A stretch of 64,000 nucleotides of DNA. It comes from CAYMPH01 sp964392365. GTDB lineage: Bacteria > Spirochaetota > UBA4802 > UBA5550. The position numbers and the translations under genes were made by a program. The stretch covers positions 1-64,000 of the forward strand of contig CAYMPH010000002.1 in NCBI GenBank assembly GCA_964392365.1. The letters run 5' to 3'. This document shows, in pieces, positions 35,064-44,415 of this stretch (position 1 is its first letter; each line of letters begins with the position of its first letter). Under the pieces are notes generated by a model. The model ran no database searches and had not been told where the DNA came from. It saw only the letters and a program-made list of their open reading frames with translations.

Positions 35064-35822
35064 ATGGAAAGAAGCGCCACCAGGCTGAAAAGCGGTGAAG
35101 ACATAAAAAAAATTCAAGACGCCGGAAGGATAATATCAGATATATTCAAAATCCTCTCCGGCTTTTCTTTTTCAGGTATGACAACTGATGAACTTGACAG
35201 ATTTGTGGAAAGTTTTATTCATAAGAATAAAGCGCGGTCCGCATTTAAAACCGTAAAAGGATATAATCATGCAACGTGCATTTCAATTAATAATGAAGTA
35301 GTGCACGGTGTTCCTTCGAAAAAAAAGATAATTCAAAACGGAGATATTGTAAAAGTCGATACAGGGGTTGTTCTGAACGGATATTTTGCAGATTCCTGTA
35401 AAACATTTCCAGTGGGTGATATTTCTGACGCTGCTTTTAAACTGATAAATATAGCAGTACTTTGTTTAAACGAAGCTATAAAGCAGATGTTGCCGGGATC
35501 AAGAACAGGCGACATCGGGAGCGTGATTCAGGATTGCGCAGAAAAAAAAGGATACAGTGTTGTAAGGGATTTTACCGGTCATGGAACTGGTTTTTCACTT
35601 CACGAATCACCTTCAATTCCTCATTATGGCACGAAGGGTACCGGAATAAAGCTTGTTGCAGGAATGGTTCTTGCTATTGAGCCGATGATAAATGAAGGTA
35701 CTTATGAAGTGCTGACTTTATCCGACGGATGGACTGCAGTTACTTCAGATGGAAAGCTTTCAGCCCAGTTTGAGCATACAGTGGCAGTTACTGAAAAAGG
35801 ACCGATTATTCTTACCTCATGA
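35064..35822 (+). CDS. map: Methionine aminopeptidase, type I
   Basis: A 252-residue pita-bread metalloprotease that removes the initiator methionine. The five metal ligands are visible: KVDTGVVLNGYFADSC (two Asp), GHGTGFSLHE (His), AIEPMINEG (Glu) and QFEHTVAV (Glu); CISINNEVVHGVP is the substrate-side block. It starts 19 bp after recA. The family length is matched and there is no N-terminal extension. Confidence 0.96.
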   Translation: MERSATRLKSGEDIKKIQDAGRIISDIFKILSGFSFSGMTTDELDRFVESFIHKNKARSAFKTVKGYNHATCISINNEVVHGVPSKKKIIQNGDIVKVDTGVVLNGYFADSCKTFPVGDISDAAFKLINIAVLCLNEAIKQMLPGSRTGDIGSVIQDCAEKKGYSVVRDFTGHGTGFSLHESPSIPHYGTKGTGIKLVAGMVLAIEPMINEGTYEVLTLSDGWTAVTSDGKLSAQFEHTVAVTEKGPIILTS

Positions 35823-35832
35823 GGAAAATATA

Positions 35833-36612
35833 ATGCAAAAAGAAACTTTAAGAGACCTGCAGTCCGAACCGGACAATAGAAATATTCCGATCAACAAGGT
35901 CGGCGTTAAAGATATAACATATCCTGTGGTCGTTTTAGATAGAGCTGAGGGTGAACAGCATACAGTTGCGCGCGTAAATATGTATGTTGATCTGCCTAAG
36001 GAGTTTCGCGGAACTCACATGAGCAGATTTATAGAAATTCTGAACAGGTATAGACACGGCATCAGCACTTTTAAAATCAGAGAAATATTAAATGATATGA
36101 AATCAGCGTTGAATGCTGAAACTGCTCATTTTGAAATAGAGTTCCCGTTTTTTATTACAAAAAAAGCACCTGTCTCCGGAGTTGAAGGTAAGATGGATTA
36201 CACTTGCAGGCTTACAGGAAATTCAAGTGAAGATTTTTATACCCTTGAAGTTAAAGTTCCTGTATTGTCTGTATGCCCATGCTCAAAAGAAATCAGCGAT
36301 TACGGTGCACACAACCAGAGATCTTATCTGTCTCTTAAAATTAAAGCAAAGGAAAAAATCTGGATTGAAGATGTTATTGATATTGCAGAAGATTCCGCAA
36401 GCTGCGGTATCTATTCAATTTTAAAAAGGGAAGACGAGAAATATATTACTGAAAAATCTTATGAAAATCCTGTATTTGTTGAAGATATTGTCAGGAATGC
36501 ATCAATAAAATTAATGAAGTTAAACGGCATTTTATGGTTTTCTGTAGAATCCGAGAATTTTGAATCAATTCATAACCATTCAGCTTACGCTCAGATTGAA
36601 ATGTCTCTTTAA
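35833..36612 (+). CDS. folE2: GTP cyclohydrolase FolE2 (type IB)
   Basis: A 259-residue GTP cyclohydrolase IB, which makes dihydroneopterin triphosphate from GTP for folate and related pterins. The metal-site cysteine lies in VPVLSVCPCSKEISDYGAHNQRS, and the N-terminus carries GVKDITYPVVVLDR and the C-terminus the ESENFESIHNHSAYAQ segment with the conserved Glu and His residues. FolE2 is metal-promiscuous and often replaces zinc-dependent FolE. The start at 35833 has GAGG 8 nt upstream, 10 bp after map. Confidence 0.93.
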   Translation: MQKETLRDLQSEPDNRNIPINKVGVKDITYPVVVLDRAEGEQHTVARVNMYVDLPKEFRGTHMSRFIEILNRYRHGISTFKIREILNDMKSALNAETAHFEIEFPFFITKKAPVSGVEGKMDYTCRLTGNSSEDFYTLEVKVPVLSVCPCSKEISDYGAHNQRSYLSLKIKAKEKIWIEDVIDIAEDSASCGIYSILKREDEKYITEKSYENPVFVEDIVRNASIKLMKLNGILWFSVESENFESIHNHSAYAQIEMSL

Positions 36613-36807
36613 TTTGATAATGGTTATTGATTTGACTTATGATGATAATTGCATTATAGTTATAAGAGCTGATATTATATTGTAAAGATTCAATTTAGTT
36701 TTGCGAGCTATTATTCCTGCGAATACATCTGAATTACTCAGTACAAGTACGGAAAACTGTTGTAATAAGTTGCGTAATTATTTTTATATGAATTAAAAAA
36801 TTTAGAT

Positions 36808-37854
36808 ATGAAAAAAATAATATTATTAACAGCAGTTGTGGGTTTAATGATTGCTCAACAACTTGGCGCTGTAACCACTATAACAGTTACTGATACATCT
36901 GGTATTGGAGCTTTTCCTTCTACAGTGAAAGGTCCAATTGAAGCATATATTCAGAAAGCATCTGACAGTCTGGGGCCGGCTATGTCTGAAGCATATGCAC
37001 TTGGAAATATTTCAGGATATCCAATAGGATCTTCTCATATAAAAAAGTTTTTTATTGGGATATCGATAAATACAGGTCTTACAAATACTTACTTTTTTGA
37101 TCCCACAGCATATAAAACTGATTGGACATTTCCTGGCTTCGGTGTAAATCCGGTTATTTTTTTCGGATTTAATCTTGGCGATAATATGGATCTTATAGCT
37201 AAGGTTATGGTTTATAATGATGCAATATATAAACCTCCTATTGATTTTGCTCCGGTTGCAACACTCACTAAAATTAATTTATATTCAGTCGGAGCAAAAT
37301 TTAGATATACTCCTGTAAAAAATATTCCAATATTCCCGGGTCTTTTTGAATTTGGAGGAATAACACTTACTGCCGGAGTAGATGCAATTTATGGTATTAT
37401 CGGAATGCAGGGAAAATATCCATATCCAATTCCAAGTGTTTCCATACCTGTACCCCCATTTTCAGTCAGTTTGTCATTTGATCCTCAATATCAAATGATG
37501 ATAAGCTGGTGGCTGATATCACCAAGTGTTCAGGCAATATTTTATTTTGATTTTTTATGGATCTTTAGTATTTATACAGGATTTGGATTTGCAGTTCATT
37601 TAGGATCATTTGATCTTAATTTAACAGCAAGCGGTGATGTTGACACGAGTAACCCATTATATCTTGGACTTCACCCTATTGGGAAAATTAATGCGACTTC
37701 AAGCTCATCATATATGCCGTCAATTATAATGCCGCTATACATTCTTGGACTTGACATAAATTTATATGTTCTGCAAATATCTTTCGAAACAATGGTAAAC
37801 CTGATGAATTTAAGAGATATAAATCTTCAAATCGGCATCAGATCCCAGTGGTAA
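36808..37854 (+). CDS. Exported, probably outer-membrane beta-barrel protein
   Basis: A 348-residue protein with a signal peptide (MKKIILLTAVVGLMIAQQLGA) and a mature part of alternating hydrophobic/polar strands, many aromatic and glycine residues and a terminal tryptophan (LQIGIRSQW), as in outer-membrane barrels. Family not recognised. It lies 70 bp upstream of a parvulin-type lipoprotein, a class that helps fold outer-membrane proteins, and the two may be co-transcribed. Confidence 0.65.
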   Translation: MKKIILLTAVVGLMIAQQLGAVTTITVTDTSGIGAFPSTVKGPIEAYIQKASDSLGPAMSEAYALGNISGYPIGSSHIKKFFIGISINTGLTNTYFFDPTAYKTDWTFPGFGVNPVIFFGFNLGDNMDLIAKVMVYNDAIYKPPIDFAPVATLTKINLYSVGAKFRYTPVKNIPIFPGLFEFGGITLTAGVDAIYGIIGMQGKYPYPIPSVSIPVPPFSVSLSFDPQYQMMISWWLISPSVQAIFYFDFLWIFSIYTGFGFAVHLGSFDLNLTASGDVDTSNPLYLGLHPIGKINATSSSSYMPSIIMPLYILGLDINLYVLQISFETMVNLMNLRDINLQIGIRSQW

Positions 37855-37924
37855 TTTTTTAAAATTTAGCAACTTAACAGTATTAATAAATATGAACTTA
37901 TAAAAAACAAAAGGAAGATTTATT

Positions 37925-39322
37925 ATGATTAAATTAATGAAAAAATTATTTTTTATTACTCTGCTGATGCCTCTGGTGTTATTATCATGTAAAATGTCAG
38001 GAGATAAACTTGCTTTATATGAAGGCGGTTTTATAACAAGAGGGGAATTTCATGATTGGCTTGATTTAATGCAGTTTTCAAAAGAATCTGTACTGAAAGA
38101 TAAAAATCAGCAGAAAAACCGTATAAAGCAAATGGGAATGGACCGTATAACTTTAATTGAAGCTAAAAATGCAGGCTATGATAAAAATCCAGAAACTGAA
38201 GAAATATTAAAACTTGCAAAGAGAAATTTTACTGCTAATTTCTATAGGAAACAGATAAAGGAAAAAATGCAGTTTAAAGAAGAGGCATTAAAATTAAAGC
38301 TGATAAAGCTGATAGTGAAAAATTATAAAATTGAAAAAAACAACAGAGTAAATTTAACTGAGGCAGAGCTTGAAAAAGAATTCAGTATAAAAAAAGAAAC
38401 AGCCGCAAAAATTATAGCTGAGCTGAATTCAGGAAAAACATTTGATGATATGGTTAAGCTCTATTCAGAGGATTCATCTAAAAAAAATGGCGGTGATACC
38501 GGTTATATAACAAAAGAAATGAGAAGCTCTGATTTCTGGAATGCAGCAGCATCATTGAAAAAAGGAGATTATACAAAATCTCCGGTGAAAGCTGATAATT
38601 CTATCTACATTATTAAATGTGACGATAAACGGGAATTAACAGAAAAAAATATTGGCGATATTATTAAAGATGAAAACCAGAGGAATTCAATAAAAAACAG
38701 ACTTCAGATGGCTCTAGGAAAAAATTATGAAGAGAGTCTTATGAAAGAATCCGGAGTAAATTATTATGAAAACGCAATAAATTCACAGGACCCGGAAGCA
38801 GTTTTGTATACAGTTCAGAATATTGTATTTAAAAAGAAAGATCTAGAAAATTTATTTAATCTTATATTTAAAAAAAGAGGCGAGAGAGCTCTTCAATCAG
38901 TTAAGCTTGATGATAAAATAAGGAAAGATATTGCAGGGAAACTTTTCCGGGAGGAAGTGCTCCAGAAAGAAGCATTTGCAAAGGGTGTGGATAAAGATCC
39001 CAAATTTGCCTCTGAATGGGATTTTTTTAAGAACTATACAATTATTGGCGGATATAAAAATGAAATAATTATGGGTGATATTTCCATTCCTGCTGATGAA
39101 ATTAAAAAAGAATATGAAAAAAACAGGGAAACTGCTTTTACAACAATAGAGAAAGTCAATGGAGCTGATTTTAAAAAAATTGTTCCGTTTGAAACTGTTA
39201 AAGATAGAATTGAATCTTCATTATTAAACAGGAAGCGGTCTGAAAAAAGAAGAATCTGGGAAGCGGATATTATTAAAAAATATAAATTCGCTTTAAATGA
39301 ATCAAAACTTGAAGGGAAATAA
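37925..39322 (+). CDS. Parvulin-type peptidyl-prolyl isomerase lipoprotein (PrsA/SurA-like)
   Basis: A 465-residue lipoprotein: signal with lipobox LVLLSC (cysteine at residue 22), helical N-terminal chaperone part, and a PpiC/rotamase domain at ~residues 155-240 with LNSGKTFDDMVKLYSEDSSKKNGGDTGYITKEM broken here as GKTFDDMVKLYSED and GGDTGYI. The C-terminal ~200 residues are again helical. Parvulins of this build assist folding of exported proteins. AGGAAG lies 8 nt ahead of the ATG. Confidence 0.88.
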   Translation: MIKLMKKLFFITLLMPLVLLSCKMSGDKLALYEGGFITRGEFHDWLDLMQFSKESVLKDKNQQKNRIKQMGMDRITLIEAKNAGYDKNPETEEILKLAKRNFTANFYRKQIKEKMQFKEEALKLKLIKLIVKNYKIEKNNRVNLTEAELEKEFSIKKETAAKIIAELNSGKTFDDMVKLYSEDSSKKNGGDTGYITKEMRSSDFWNAAASLKKGDYTKSPVKADNSIYIIKCDDKRELTEKNIGDIIKDENQRNSIKNRLQMALGKNYEESLMKESGVNYYENAINSQDPEAVLYTVQNIVFKKKDLENLFNLIFKKRGERALQSVKLDDKIRKDIAGKLFREEVLQKEAFAKGVDKDPKFASEWDFFKNYTIIGGYKNEIIMGDISIPADEIKKEYEKNRETAFTTIEKVNGADFKKIVPFETVKDRIESSLLNRKRSEKRRIWEADIIKKYKFALNESKLEGK

Positions 39323-39371
39323 GAATTTATTAAGAAATTAGAAGTATTATTTATACTTGCAGGTTGAAAAT

Positions 39372-39412
39372 AATTCAGGAGTCGCTACTTATTATTTGAT
39401 GACTCCTGAATT
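39372..39412. terminator. Bidirectional hairpin terminator
   Basis: AATTCAGGAGTC (39372-39383) pairs with GACTCCTGAATT (39401-39412) around a 17-nt loop. It sits between the convergent parvulin and HicB-like genes. The T-run is short, so efficiency is uncertain. Confidence 0.65.
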
Positions 39413-39418
39413 TTAAAT

Positions 39419-39673
39419 TTAATTTATTGTTTCAGTTAAAGGATTTGCGCATTGCAGATTAAGCTCTTCATTTTTTTCACCGTCAATGTGTATCTCTTTC
39501 AGGTTCTCAACATCAAGTCCGAGTTCTTTTGCTGAATCGATATAAAAATTTATTACAGTTTTAATACGTCTGATAGCTTCAATTTTATCAGAACCATAGC
39601 AGTTAATATCCAGTTCCGGGCAGTTTGCAATAATTTCATTATCATGTTCGATAAGCTTTACAGATATTCTCAT
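39419..39673 (-). CDS. HicB-like antitoxin-type protein, orphan
   Basis: About 84 residues. The first ~50 residues (MRISVKLIEHDNEIIANCPELDINCYG, then EAIRRIKTVINFYIDSA) fit the partial RNase-H fold of HicB-family proteins. No DNA-binding tail and no hicA gene are visible next to it. HicB-like single-domain proteins occur both as antitoxins and as orphan proteins. I set the start at 39673 because GGAAGG lies 5 nt upstream. Confidence 0.65.
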   Translation of the reverse strand: MRISVKLIEHDNEIIANCPELDINCYGSDKIEAIRRIKTVINFYIDSAKELGLDVENLKEIHIDGEKNEELNLQCANPLTETIN

Positions 39674-40042
39674 AATGCCTTCCAATTTTTTGATCTGGCG
39701 TTATATATAATTAATATAAGCATCTATAAAAATTATCGACATAAACCGGATTTCTTTTTTTATATAAATATAGTTTTTTTAATAAAAACAGGGTTTTTAA
39801 AGTTGATTATGATGTAGATTTTTAATATAATTTAATTTATTCTGTACAAAATAATAAAATGTATAATAATAATAAAAAAATTTAACATTTTTTGAGTGTA
39901 GATTGGATTTTAAATAAAAAATATTTGTTCATAAAATAATATATAAAAAAAATATTTTTTTTTATATTTTTTATCTTATTTTGTTGACAAAAATAACTAA
40001 TCTTTTTATTGATTTGATAAATAATAAACAAATAAGATCAAT
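39674..40042. other. Very AT-rich region with candidate atp promoter
   Basis: This 369-bp gap is almost entirely A and T with no open frame of note. Near its end TTGACA (39984-39989) is followed after 17 bp by TATTGA, a weak but possible promoter for the ATP synthase operon beginning at 40043. A promoter for the HicB-like gene must also be here. Confidence 0.45.
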
Positions 40043-40297
40043 TTGACTAAAAAAAATATAAGAAAGGCTGTATTAACTAATGTAACAGCCGGAATGCAAT
40101 TAGGAATAACAATTTTCATATTTGTCTACGCTGGTAATGAGTTAGACGAATATTATTCAAAAAGGCCGATTTTTCTTATTGTTGGCGCGTTGATTGGTTT
40201 TATTGCAGGTTTTTATAATTTACTTAAAGATATTTCGAGACAAGATAAGATAGAAAAAGAGAATTCAGAAAAGAAACAACCTGATAAATGGTTATAG
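40043..40297 (+). CDS. atpI: F-ATPase accessory protein AtpI (ATPase gene 1 family)
   Basis: An 84-residue two-helix membrane protein. The second part GNELDEYYSKRPIFLIVGALIGFIAGFYN follows the AtpI/gene-1 pattern (here shown as ELDEYYSKRP and GFIAGFYN), which assists assembly of the c-ring. It begins with TTG; the ribosome site is weak. First gene of the ATP synthase operon. Confidence 0.85.
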   Translation: MTKKNIRKAVLTNVTAGMQLGITIFIFVYAGNELDEYYSKRPIFLIVGALIGFIAGFYNLLKDISRQDKIEKENSEKKQPDKWL

Positions 40298-40324
40298 TTA
40301 ATTGTTTTTTAAGGAGAGTTTTAA

Positions 40325-41260
40325 TTGAAAAAGCTAATTCTTCCCGTAATGTTAATTTTTTATATTTTATATCTTGTATTTATGCTCGCTCCATCCGGCC
40401 ATCATTATGATAATGTATATTCTATAGTTGAGTCTCATCTTGCTGATCATGCAATTGCCACAATATCTATAAATCCAGAAGACAATATAATTGTTTCAAC
40501 TTCAAAAAAAATTAACAATTCTATTTCTGAAATAAACAAAAAATATCTAAGTGAAAAATTCTTTGGTATTTTTGATATGAGAATAACCAGATGGCTTATA
40601 ATGCTATGGGTTAACATGCTGTTGGTTACTGTTCTTTTTGTTACACTTGCAAGCCATGTTAAAAAAGCGAAACTTGGATCAAAATCGAGGTGGGTTAATT
40701 TCTGGGAGGTTTTAATCGCTGTTCTTTATGAGGATATAATAGATCCTAGTTTCGATTATAAATACAGAAAAACTGCTGCACCATATTTTTTAACTTTATT
40801 TTTCTTCATTTTATTTTGTAATACACTTGGTTTAATTCCTGGATTTTCGTCTGCTACTGGTAATCTAGCTGTTACTGGTGGTCTTTCTATATGTACATTG
40901 CTTGTTATGGTTGGCATTGGATTTATTAAGCAGGGGCCAATGTGGATTGTAACTGGAATCGTGCCAGGAGGTCTTCCAAAACCGATTTTCCCGATTTTGT
41001 GGGCTCTTGAATTGATTGGACTTCTTATAAAACCGTTTTCTTTAATTCTTCGACTCTTTGCTAATATGACTGCAGGTCATATTGTAATAATAGTTTTTCT
41101 ATATTTGGCTATAATGTTCCAGAATCATTTTGTTGCAATAGGCGGAGTGCCTATGGCTCTAATGATATATGCATTGGAATTACTGGTGGTTTTTGTTCAG
41201 GCTTATATTTTTACGACTCTTTCGGCGATGTACATAGGGTCGTCTTTGCATGCTCATTAA
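40325..41260 (+). CDS. atpB: ATP synthase F0 subunit a
   Basis: A 311-residue integral membrane subunit that forms the proton half-channels. The essential arginine is in LILRLFANMTAGH. Five to six hydrophobic helices are seen after a ~95-residue N-terminal portion that includes a large exported loop (GHHYDNVYSIVESHLADHA). TTG start with AAGGAGAG 6 nt upstream. Second in the operon. Confidence 0.96.
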   Translation: MKKLILPVMLIFYILYLVFMLAPSGHHYDNVYSIVESHLADHAIATISINPEDNIIVSTSKKINNSISEINKKYLSEKFFGIFDMRITRWLIMLWVNMLLVTVLFVTLASHVKKAKLGSKSRWVNFWEVLIAVLYEDIIDPSFDYKYRKTAAPYFLTLFFFILFCNTLGLIPGFSSATGNLAVTGGLSICTLLVMVGIGFIKQGPMWIVTGIVPGGLPKPIFPILWALELIGLLIKPFSLILRLFANMTAGHIVIIVFLYLAIMFQNHFVAIGGVPMALMIYALELLVVFVQAYIFTTLSAMYIGSSLHAH

Positions 41261-41327
41261 TCTTGAATATTTAAAGATATTCAAGTATAATAGATTAGAA
41301 AAAAAAAGTAAAATTTAGGAGGATTAG

Positions 41328-41624
41328 ATGGAAAATATTGCACTAGCTTATTTGGGCGCAGGATTGGGAGCAGGTTTATCAATTATAGGTGCTGGTATTG
41401 GTGTAGGAGTTATTGGTGCTAAAGGTGTTGAGAGTATGGCAAGGCAGCCTGAAATGTCAGGTGAAATCAGAACAGCTGTTATTATTTATGCTGCTCTTAT
41501 TGAAGGTATGACATTTTTTGCTCTGGTAATTACATTCATGCTTGCAACGATGAAACCAGTTTCAGTTTCCAATCAAGCTGTTGAAAATAAAGCTAATGTT
41601 CCAGCAACAGCAGAGCATAAATAA
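41328..41624 (+). CDS. atpE: ATP synthase F0 subunit c
   Basis: A 98-residue hairpin subunit of the rotor ring. TM1 is the glycine-rich GAGLGAGLSIIGAGIGVG, the polar loop is ARQPE, and TM2 holds the ion-binding Glu59 (AALIEGMTFF). The sodium-type signature (Gln in TM1 and Ser/Thr after the Glu) is absent: the corresponding residues are Val27 and Gly60, so proton coupling is predicted. The C-terminus continues ~25 residues past TM2, longer than most c subunits. AGGAGG precedes the ATG. Confidence 0.97.
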   Translation: MENIALAYLGAGLGAGLSIIGAGIGVGVIGAKGVESMARQPEMSGEIRTAVIIYAALIEGMTFFALVITFMLATMKPVSVSNQAVENKANVPATAEHK

Positions 41625-41661
41625 TAATTTGTAAGATAATTTATAAAACAGGAATATAAAC

Positions 41662-42171
41662 ATGCAAGCTCTAACACAAGGCTTATTAAAGGTTGATCCG
41701 GGTCTTTTAATATGGACTCTATTTACATTTACTTTATTGCTGCTGATTTTATGGAAGGCTGCATGGAAGCCTCTTATTGCTGCTCTTGATGCACGGGCTG
41801 AAAGAGTTAGAAATGATATAGAATATGCCGAGAAATCCAGGCAGGAAGCTGAAAATGTTCTTGCTCAGTATAAGGAAACTATGGCAAACGCTAAAGAGGA
41901 ATCGGCAAAAATAATTGCATTATCAAAAGTCGAAGCTGAAAAAGTTAAAAATGAAATTATTGAAAAAGCGTCGATAGAATCTAAAGCGATTGTAGACAGA
42001 GCAAAAAATGAGATTAACTTAGCTAAAGAAAATGCATTGACAGACATTAAATCAGAGATCGTTGTTCTTTCAACTGACATTGCTTCTAAAATTATTAGAA
42101 AGAATATTAATGCGGATGATCAGAAAACGATTGTAAAAGAGACTCTGGATAAAATGAGGACAGTTCAGTAG
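41662..42171 (+). CDS. atpF: ATP synthase F0 subunit b
   Basis: A 169-residue peripheral-stalk subunit. One N-terminal transmembrane helix (LIWTLFTFTLLLLILWKAAWKPL) ends in the family's WKPLIAALDAR, then a long charged helix for dimer formation. Length is standard. Followed by a 121-bp gap with a hairpin before atpH. Confidence 0.95.
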   Translation: MQALTQGLLKVDPGLLIWTLFTFTLLLLILWKAAWKPLIAALDARAERVRNDIEYAEKSRQEAENVLAQYKETMANAKEESAKIIALSKVEAEKVKNEIIEKASIESKAIVDRAKNEINLAKENALTDIKSEIVVLSTDIASKIIRKNINADDQKTIVKETLDKMRTVQ

Positions 42172-42216
42172 TTTTGAACTGCCCTTATTGCTTTTTTGTA
42201 AAATAGGCTCTATTCT

Positions 42217-42252
42217 CTTTATTCACTGGAATGATAAAGATAGTGAATAAAG
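42217..42252 (+). repeat. Hairpin in the atpF-atpH spacer
   Basis: CTTTATTCACT (42217-42227) and AGTGAATAAAG (42242-42252) form an 11-bp perfect stem with a 14-nt loop inside the operon. No T-run follows, so it is not a terminator; it may be an mRNA processing or stability element that adjusts the ratio of F0 to F1 subunits. Confidence 0.65.
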
Positions 42253-42292
42253 CTGATAGCCAGGTTGAAAATAAATTTAAGGATTTATTACT

Positions 42293-42862
42293 GTGTCAGA
42301 AAATGATATAGCATTTATATACGCTTCATCTCTTGTTGAAATTGGCAGAGAGAAAAATATATTAACAGATCTTGATGATGAATTAAAATCTCTTTCTTCT
42401 CTTTTAGAAGAGGATGAGGATCTGAAAAAATATCTATTCTCTCCGCAATTTACAAAGGAATCAAAAAAAGGTATTGTTAAGAAATGTTTTTCAGGAAATT
42501 TTTCTGAATATACAGTAAACCTTTTATGTGTGATGATAGAAAATGATAGACAATCTGTTTTAAATGATATGATAAAATCTTTTTCTAATATTCTTGATGA
42601 AATAAATAACAGGGCAAGGGTTACAATTACATCAATTGAAAAACTTGATAAGGCAACAATTGATTCTATCTCTGTTCAATTAAAAAGTATTTATAAAAAA
42701 GATATAATTATTAAAGAAAAAATAGATGAAAGCATTATAGGCGGCATCATAATAAATATAGGTGATATAGTAATAGATGGTTCAATTAGTAAAGATATTA
42801 AAAAGATTAGAACCAGTCTTTTAAACAGTAAGGTCAGGAGTGATATGGCTTATGAAGATTAA
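42293..42862 (+). CDS. atpH: ATP synthase F1 subunit delta
   Basis: A 189-residue peripheral-stalk cap. The N-terminus IAFIYASSLVEIGREKN and the C-terminal block IKEKIDESIIGGIIINIGDIVIDGSI (the last reads like the ...GG..I..GD.ViDgSi family signature) identify it. GTG start with AAGGAT upstream. The 3' end overlaps the region of the atpA start by about 11 bp. Confidence 0.93.
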   Translation: MSENDIAFIYASSLVEIGREKNILTDLDDELKSLSSLLEEDEDLKKYLFSPQFTKESKKGIVKKCFSGNFSEYTVNLLCVMIENDRQSVLNDMIKSFSNILDEINNRARVTITSIEKLDKATIDSISVQLKSIYKKDIIIKEKIDESIIGGIIINIGDIVIDGSISKDIKKIRTSLLNSKVRSDMAYED

Positions 42863-44357
42863 AACAGAAGAAATCAAATCTATAATAAAGAAAGAGATTG
42901 AGGGTTACAAATCCCAACTTGACGTTAGCGAAGTTGGAACCGTACTTCAAGTAGGAGACGGAATTGCTCGAGTTTATGGTCTGGCTAATGCCATGTCGGG
43001 AGAAATGCTTGAGTTTGAAAATGGCATTCTTGGAATGGTTCTAAATCTTGAACAGGATTCAATTGGAGCTGCAATTCTCGGGGATTATTTGAAAATTAAG
43101 GAAGGACAATCTGTTAAAAGGCTTAACAAGGTTCTTGCTGTACCAGCAGGAGAAGCGTTGTTAGGCAGGGTTGTAAATCCTCTTGGAATTCCTATTGATA
43201 ATAAAGGTCCAATTGTTACTGATAAACTTAGACCTGTAGAATTTCTTGCTCCAGGTATTGCTTCAAGGCAGCCTGTAAAAGAACCTCTTCAGACTGGTAT
43301 TAAAGCTATTGATGCGATGATTCCTATCGGAAGAGGCCAAAGAGAGCTGATAATCGGTGATAGAAAGACAGGAAAAACAGCAATTGCTATTGATACAATT
43401 ATCAATCAGAAAGGCAAGGGTGTTATCTGTGTTTATGTTGCAATCGGTCAGAAAGCATCTACTATAGCTTCACTAGTACAGCTTCTTACAGAACATGGAG
43501 CAATGGAGTATACTATAGTTGTCAATGCAACTGCTTCAGATCCGGCACCTCTTCAGTATATAGCTCCTTATGCGGGTGCTGCTATGGCTGAATATTTTAT
43601 GTATGAAAAAAAGGGTCACACGCTTTGTGTTTATGATGACCTTTCTAAACAAGCTAATGCTTACAGAGAGATGTCTCTGTTACTTAGAAGACCTCCAGGA
43701 CGAGAAGCTTATCCGGGAGATATTTTTTACTGCCACTCACGATTGCTTGAAAGAGCAGCTAAACTTTCAGATGAGCTTGGTGGTGGAAGCATGACTGCTC
43801 TTCCTGTAATTGAAACACAGGAAGGTGAGGTTTCTGCTTATATCCCAACGAATGTAATTTCTATTACTGATGGTCAGATATATCTTCAGCCTAACCTTTT
43901 TGCATCAGGTATTAGACCAGCGGTTGATGTTGGAATATCTGTATCAAGGGTAGGTGGTAATGCTCAGATTAAGGCGATGAAAAAATACGCCGGTTCTTTA
44001 AAACTTGATCTTGCTCAGTTCAGATCTCTTGAAGCTTTTGCTCAAATGGGAACAGAGCTTGATCCTATTACACAAAAACAGCTGGATCGCGGTAAAAGAC
44101 TTGTTGAAATTTTAAAACAGGTTCAAGTAGTACCGAAGCCAATTGAAGAACAGGTTGCTATTATTTTTGCTGGAACTGCAGGGTATCTTGATACTATTCC
44201 TGTTCCAAAAGTAAAAGATTTTGAAGAAAAATTGATTAAGCTTTTAAAAGATAAACATAGTGATATTCTAAAAGAAATATCTGGTACAGGCGTACTAAAA
44301 AGCGAAGATAAATTAAAAGAAGTGATTTCTGCTTTTGTAACTGATTATTTAGGTTAG
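42852..44357 (+). CDS. atpA: ATP synthase F1 subunit alpha
   Basis: A ~501-residue non-catalytic nucleotide-binding subunit. Walker A is GDRKTGKTAIA (usually GDRQTGKT), followed by VYVAIGQKAST and LLRRPPGREAYPGD. The ATG at 42852 is chosen over a GTG at 42840 that lies directly on the AGGAG ribosome site. It overlaps the end of atpH. Confidence 0.97.
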   Translation: MKIKTEEIKSIIKKEIEGYKSQLDVSEVGTVLQVGDGIARVYGLANAMSGEMLEFENGILGMVLNLEQDSIGAAILGDYLKIKEGQSVKRLNKVLAVPAGEALLGRVVNPLGIPIDNKGPIVTDKLRPVEFLAPGIASRQPVKEPLQTGIKAIDAMIPIGRGQRELIIGDRKTGKTAIAIDTIINQKGKGVICVYVAIGQKASTIASLVQLLTEHGAMEYTIVVNATASDPAPLQYIAPYAGAAMAEYFMYEKKGHTLCVYDDLSKQANAYREMSLLLRRPPGREAYPGDIFYCHSRLLERAAKLSDELGGGSMTALPVIETQEGEVSAYIPTNVISITDGQIYLQPNLFASGIRPAVDVGISVSRVGGNAQIKAMKKYAGSLKLDLAQFRSLEAFAQMGTELDPITQKQLDRGKRLVEILKQVQVVPKPIEEQVAIIFAGTAGYLDTIPVPKVKDFEEKLIKLLKDKHSDILKEISGTGVLKSEDKLKEVISAFVTDYLG

Positions 44358-44415
44358 TATTTTATTTATTTTAGCTTTATTATTTTGATACTTTATTTTA
44401 TTCAGGGAGCTGATT

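Noticed and set aside
41328..41624. Sodium-driven ATP synthase
   Set aside because: The Gln and Ser/Thr ligands of sodium-type c subunits are Val and Gly here.
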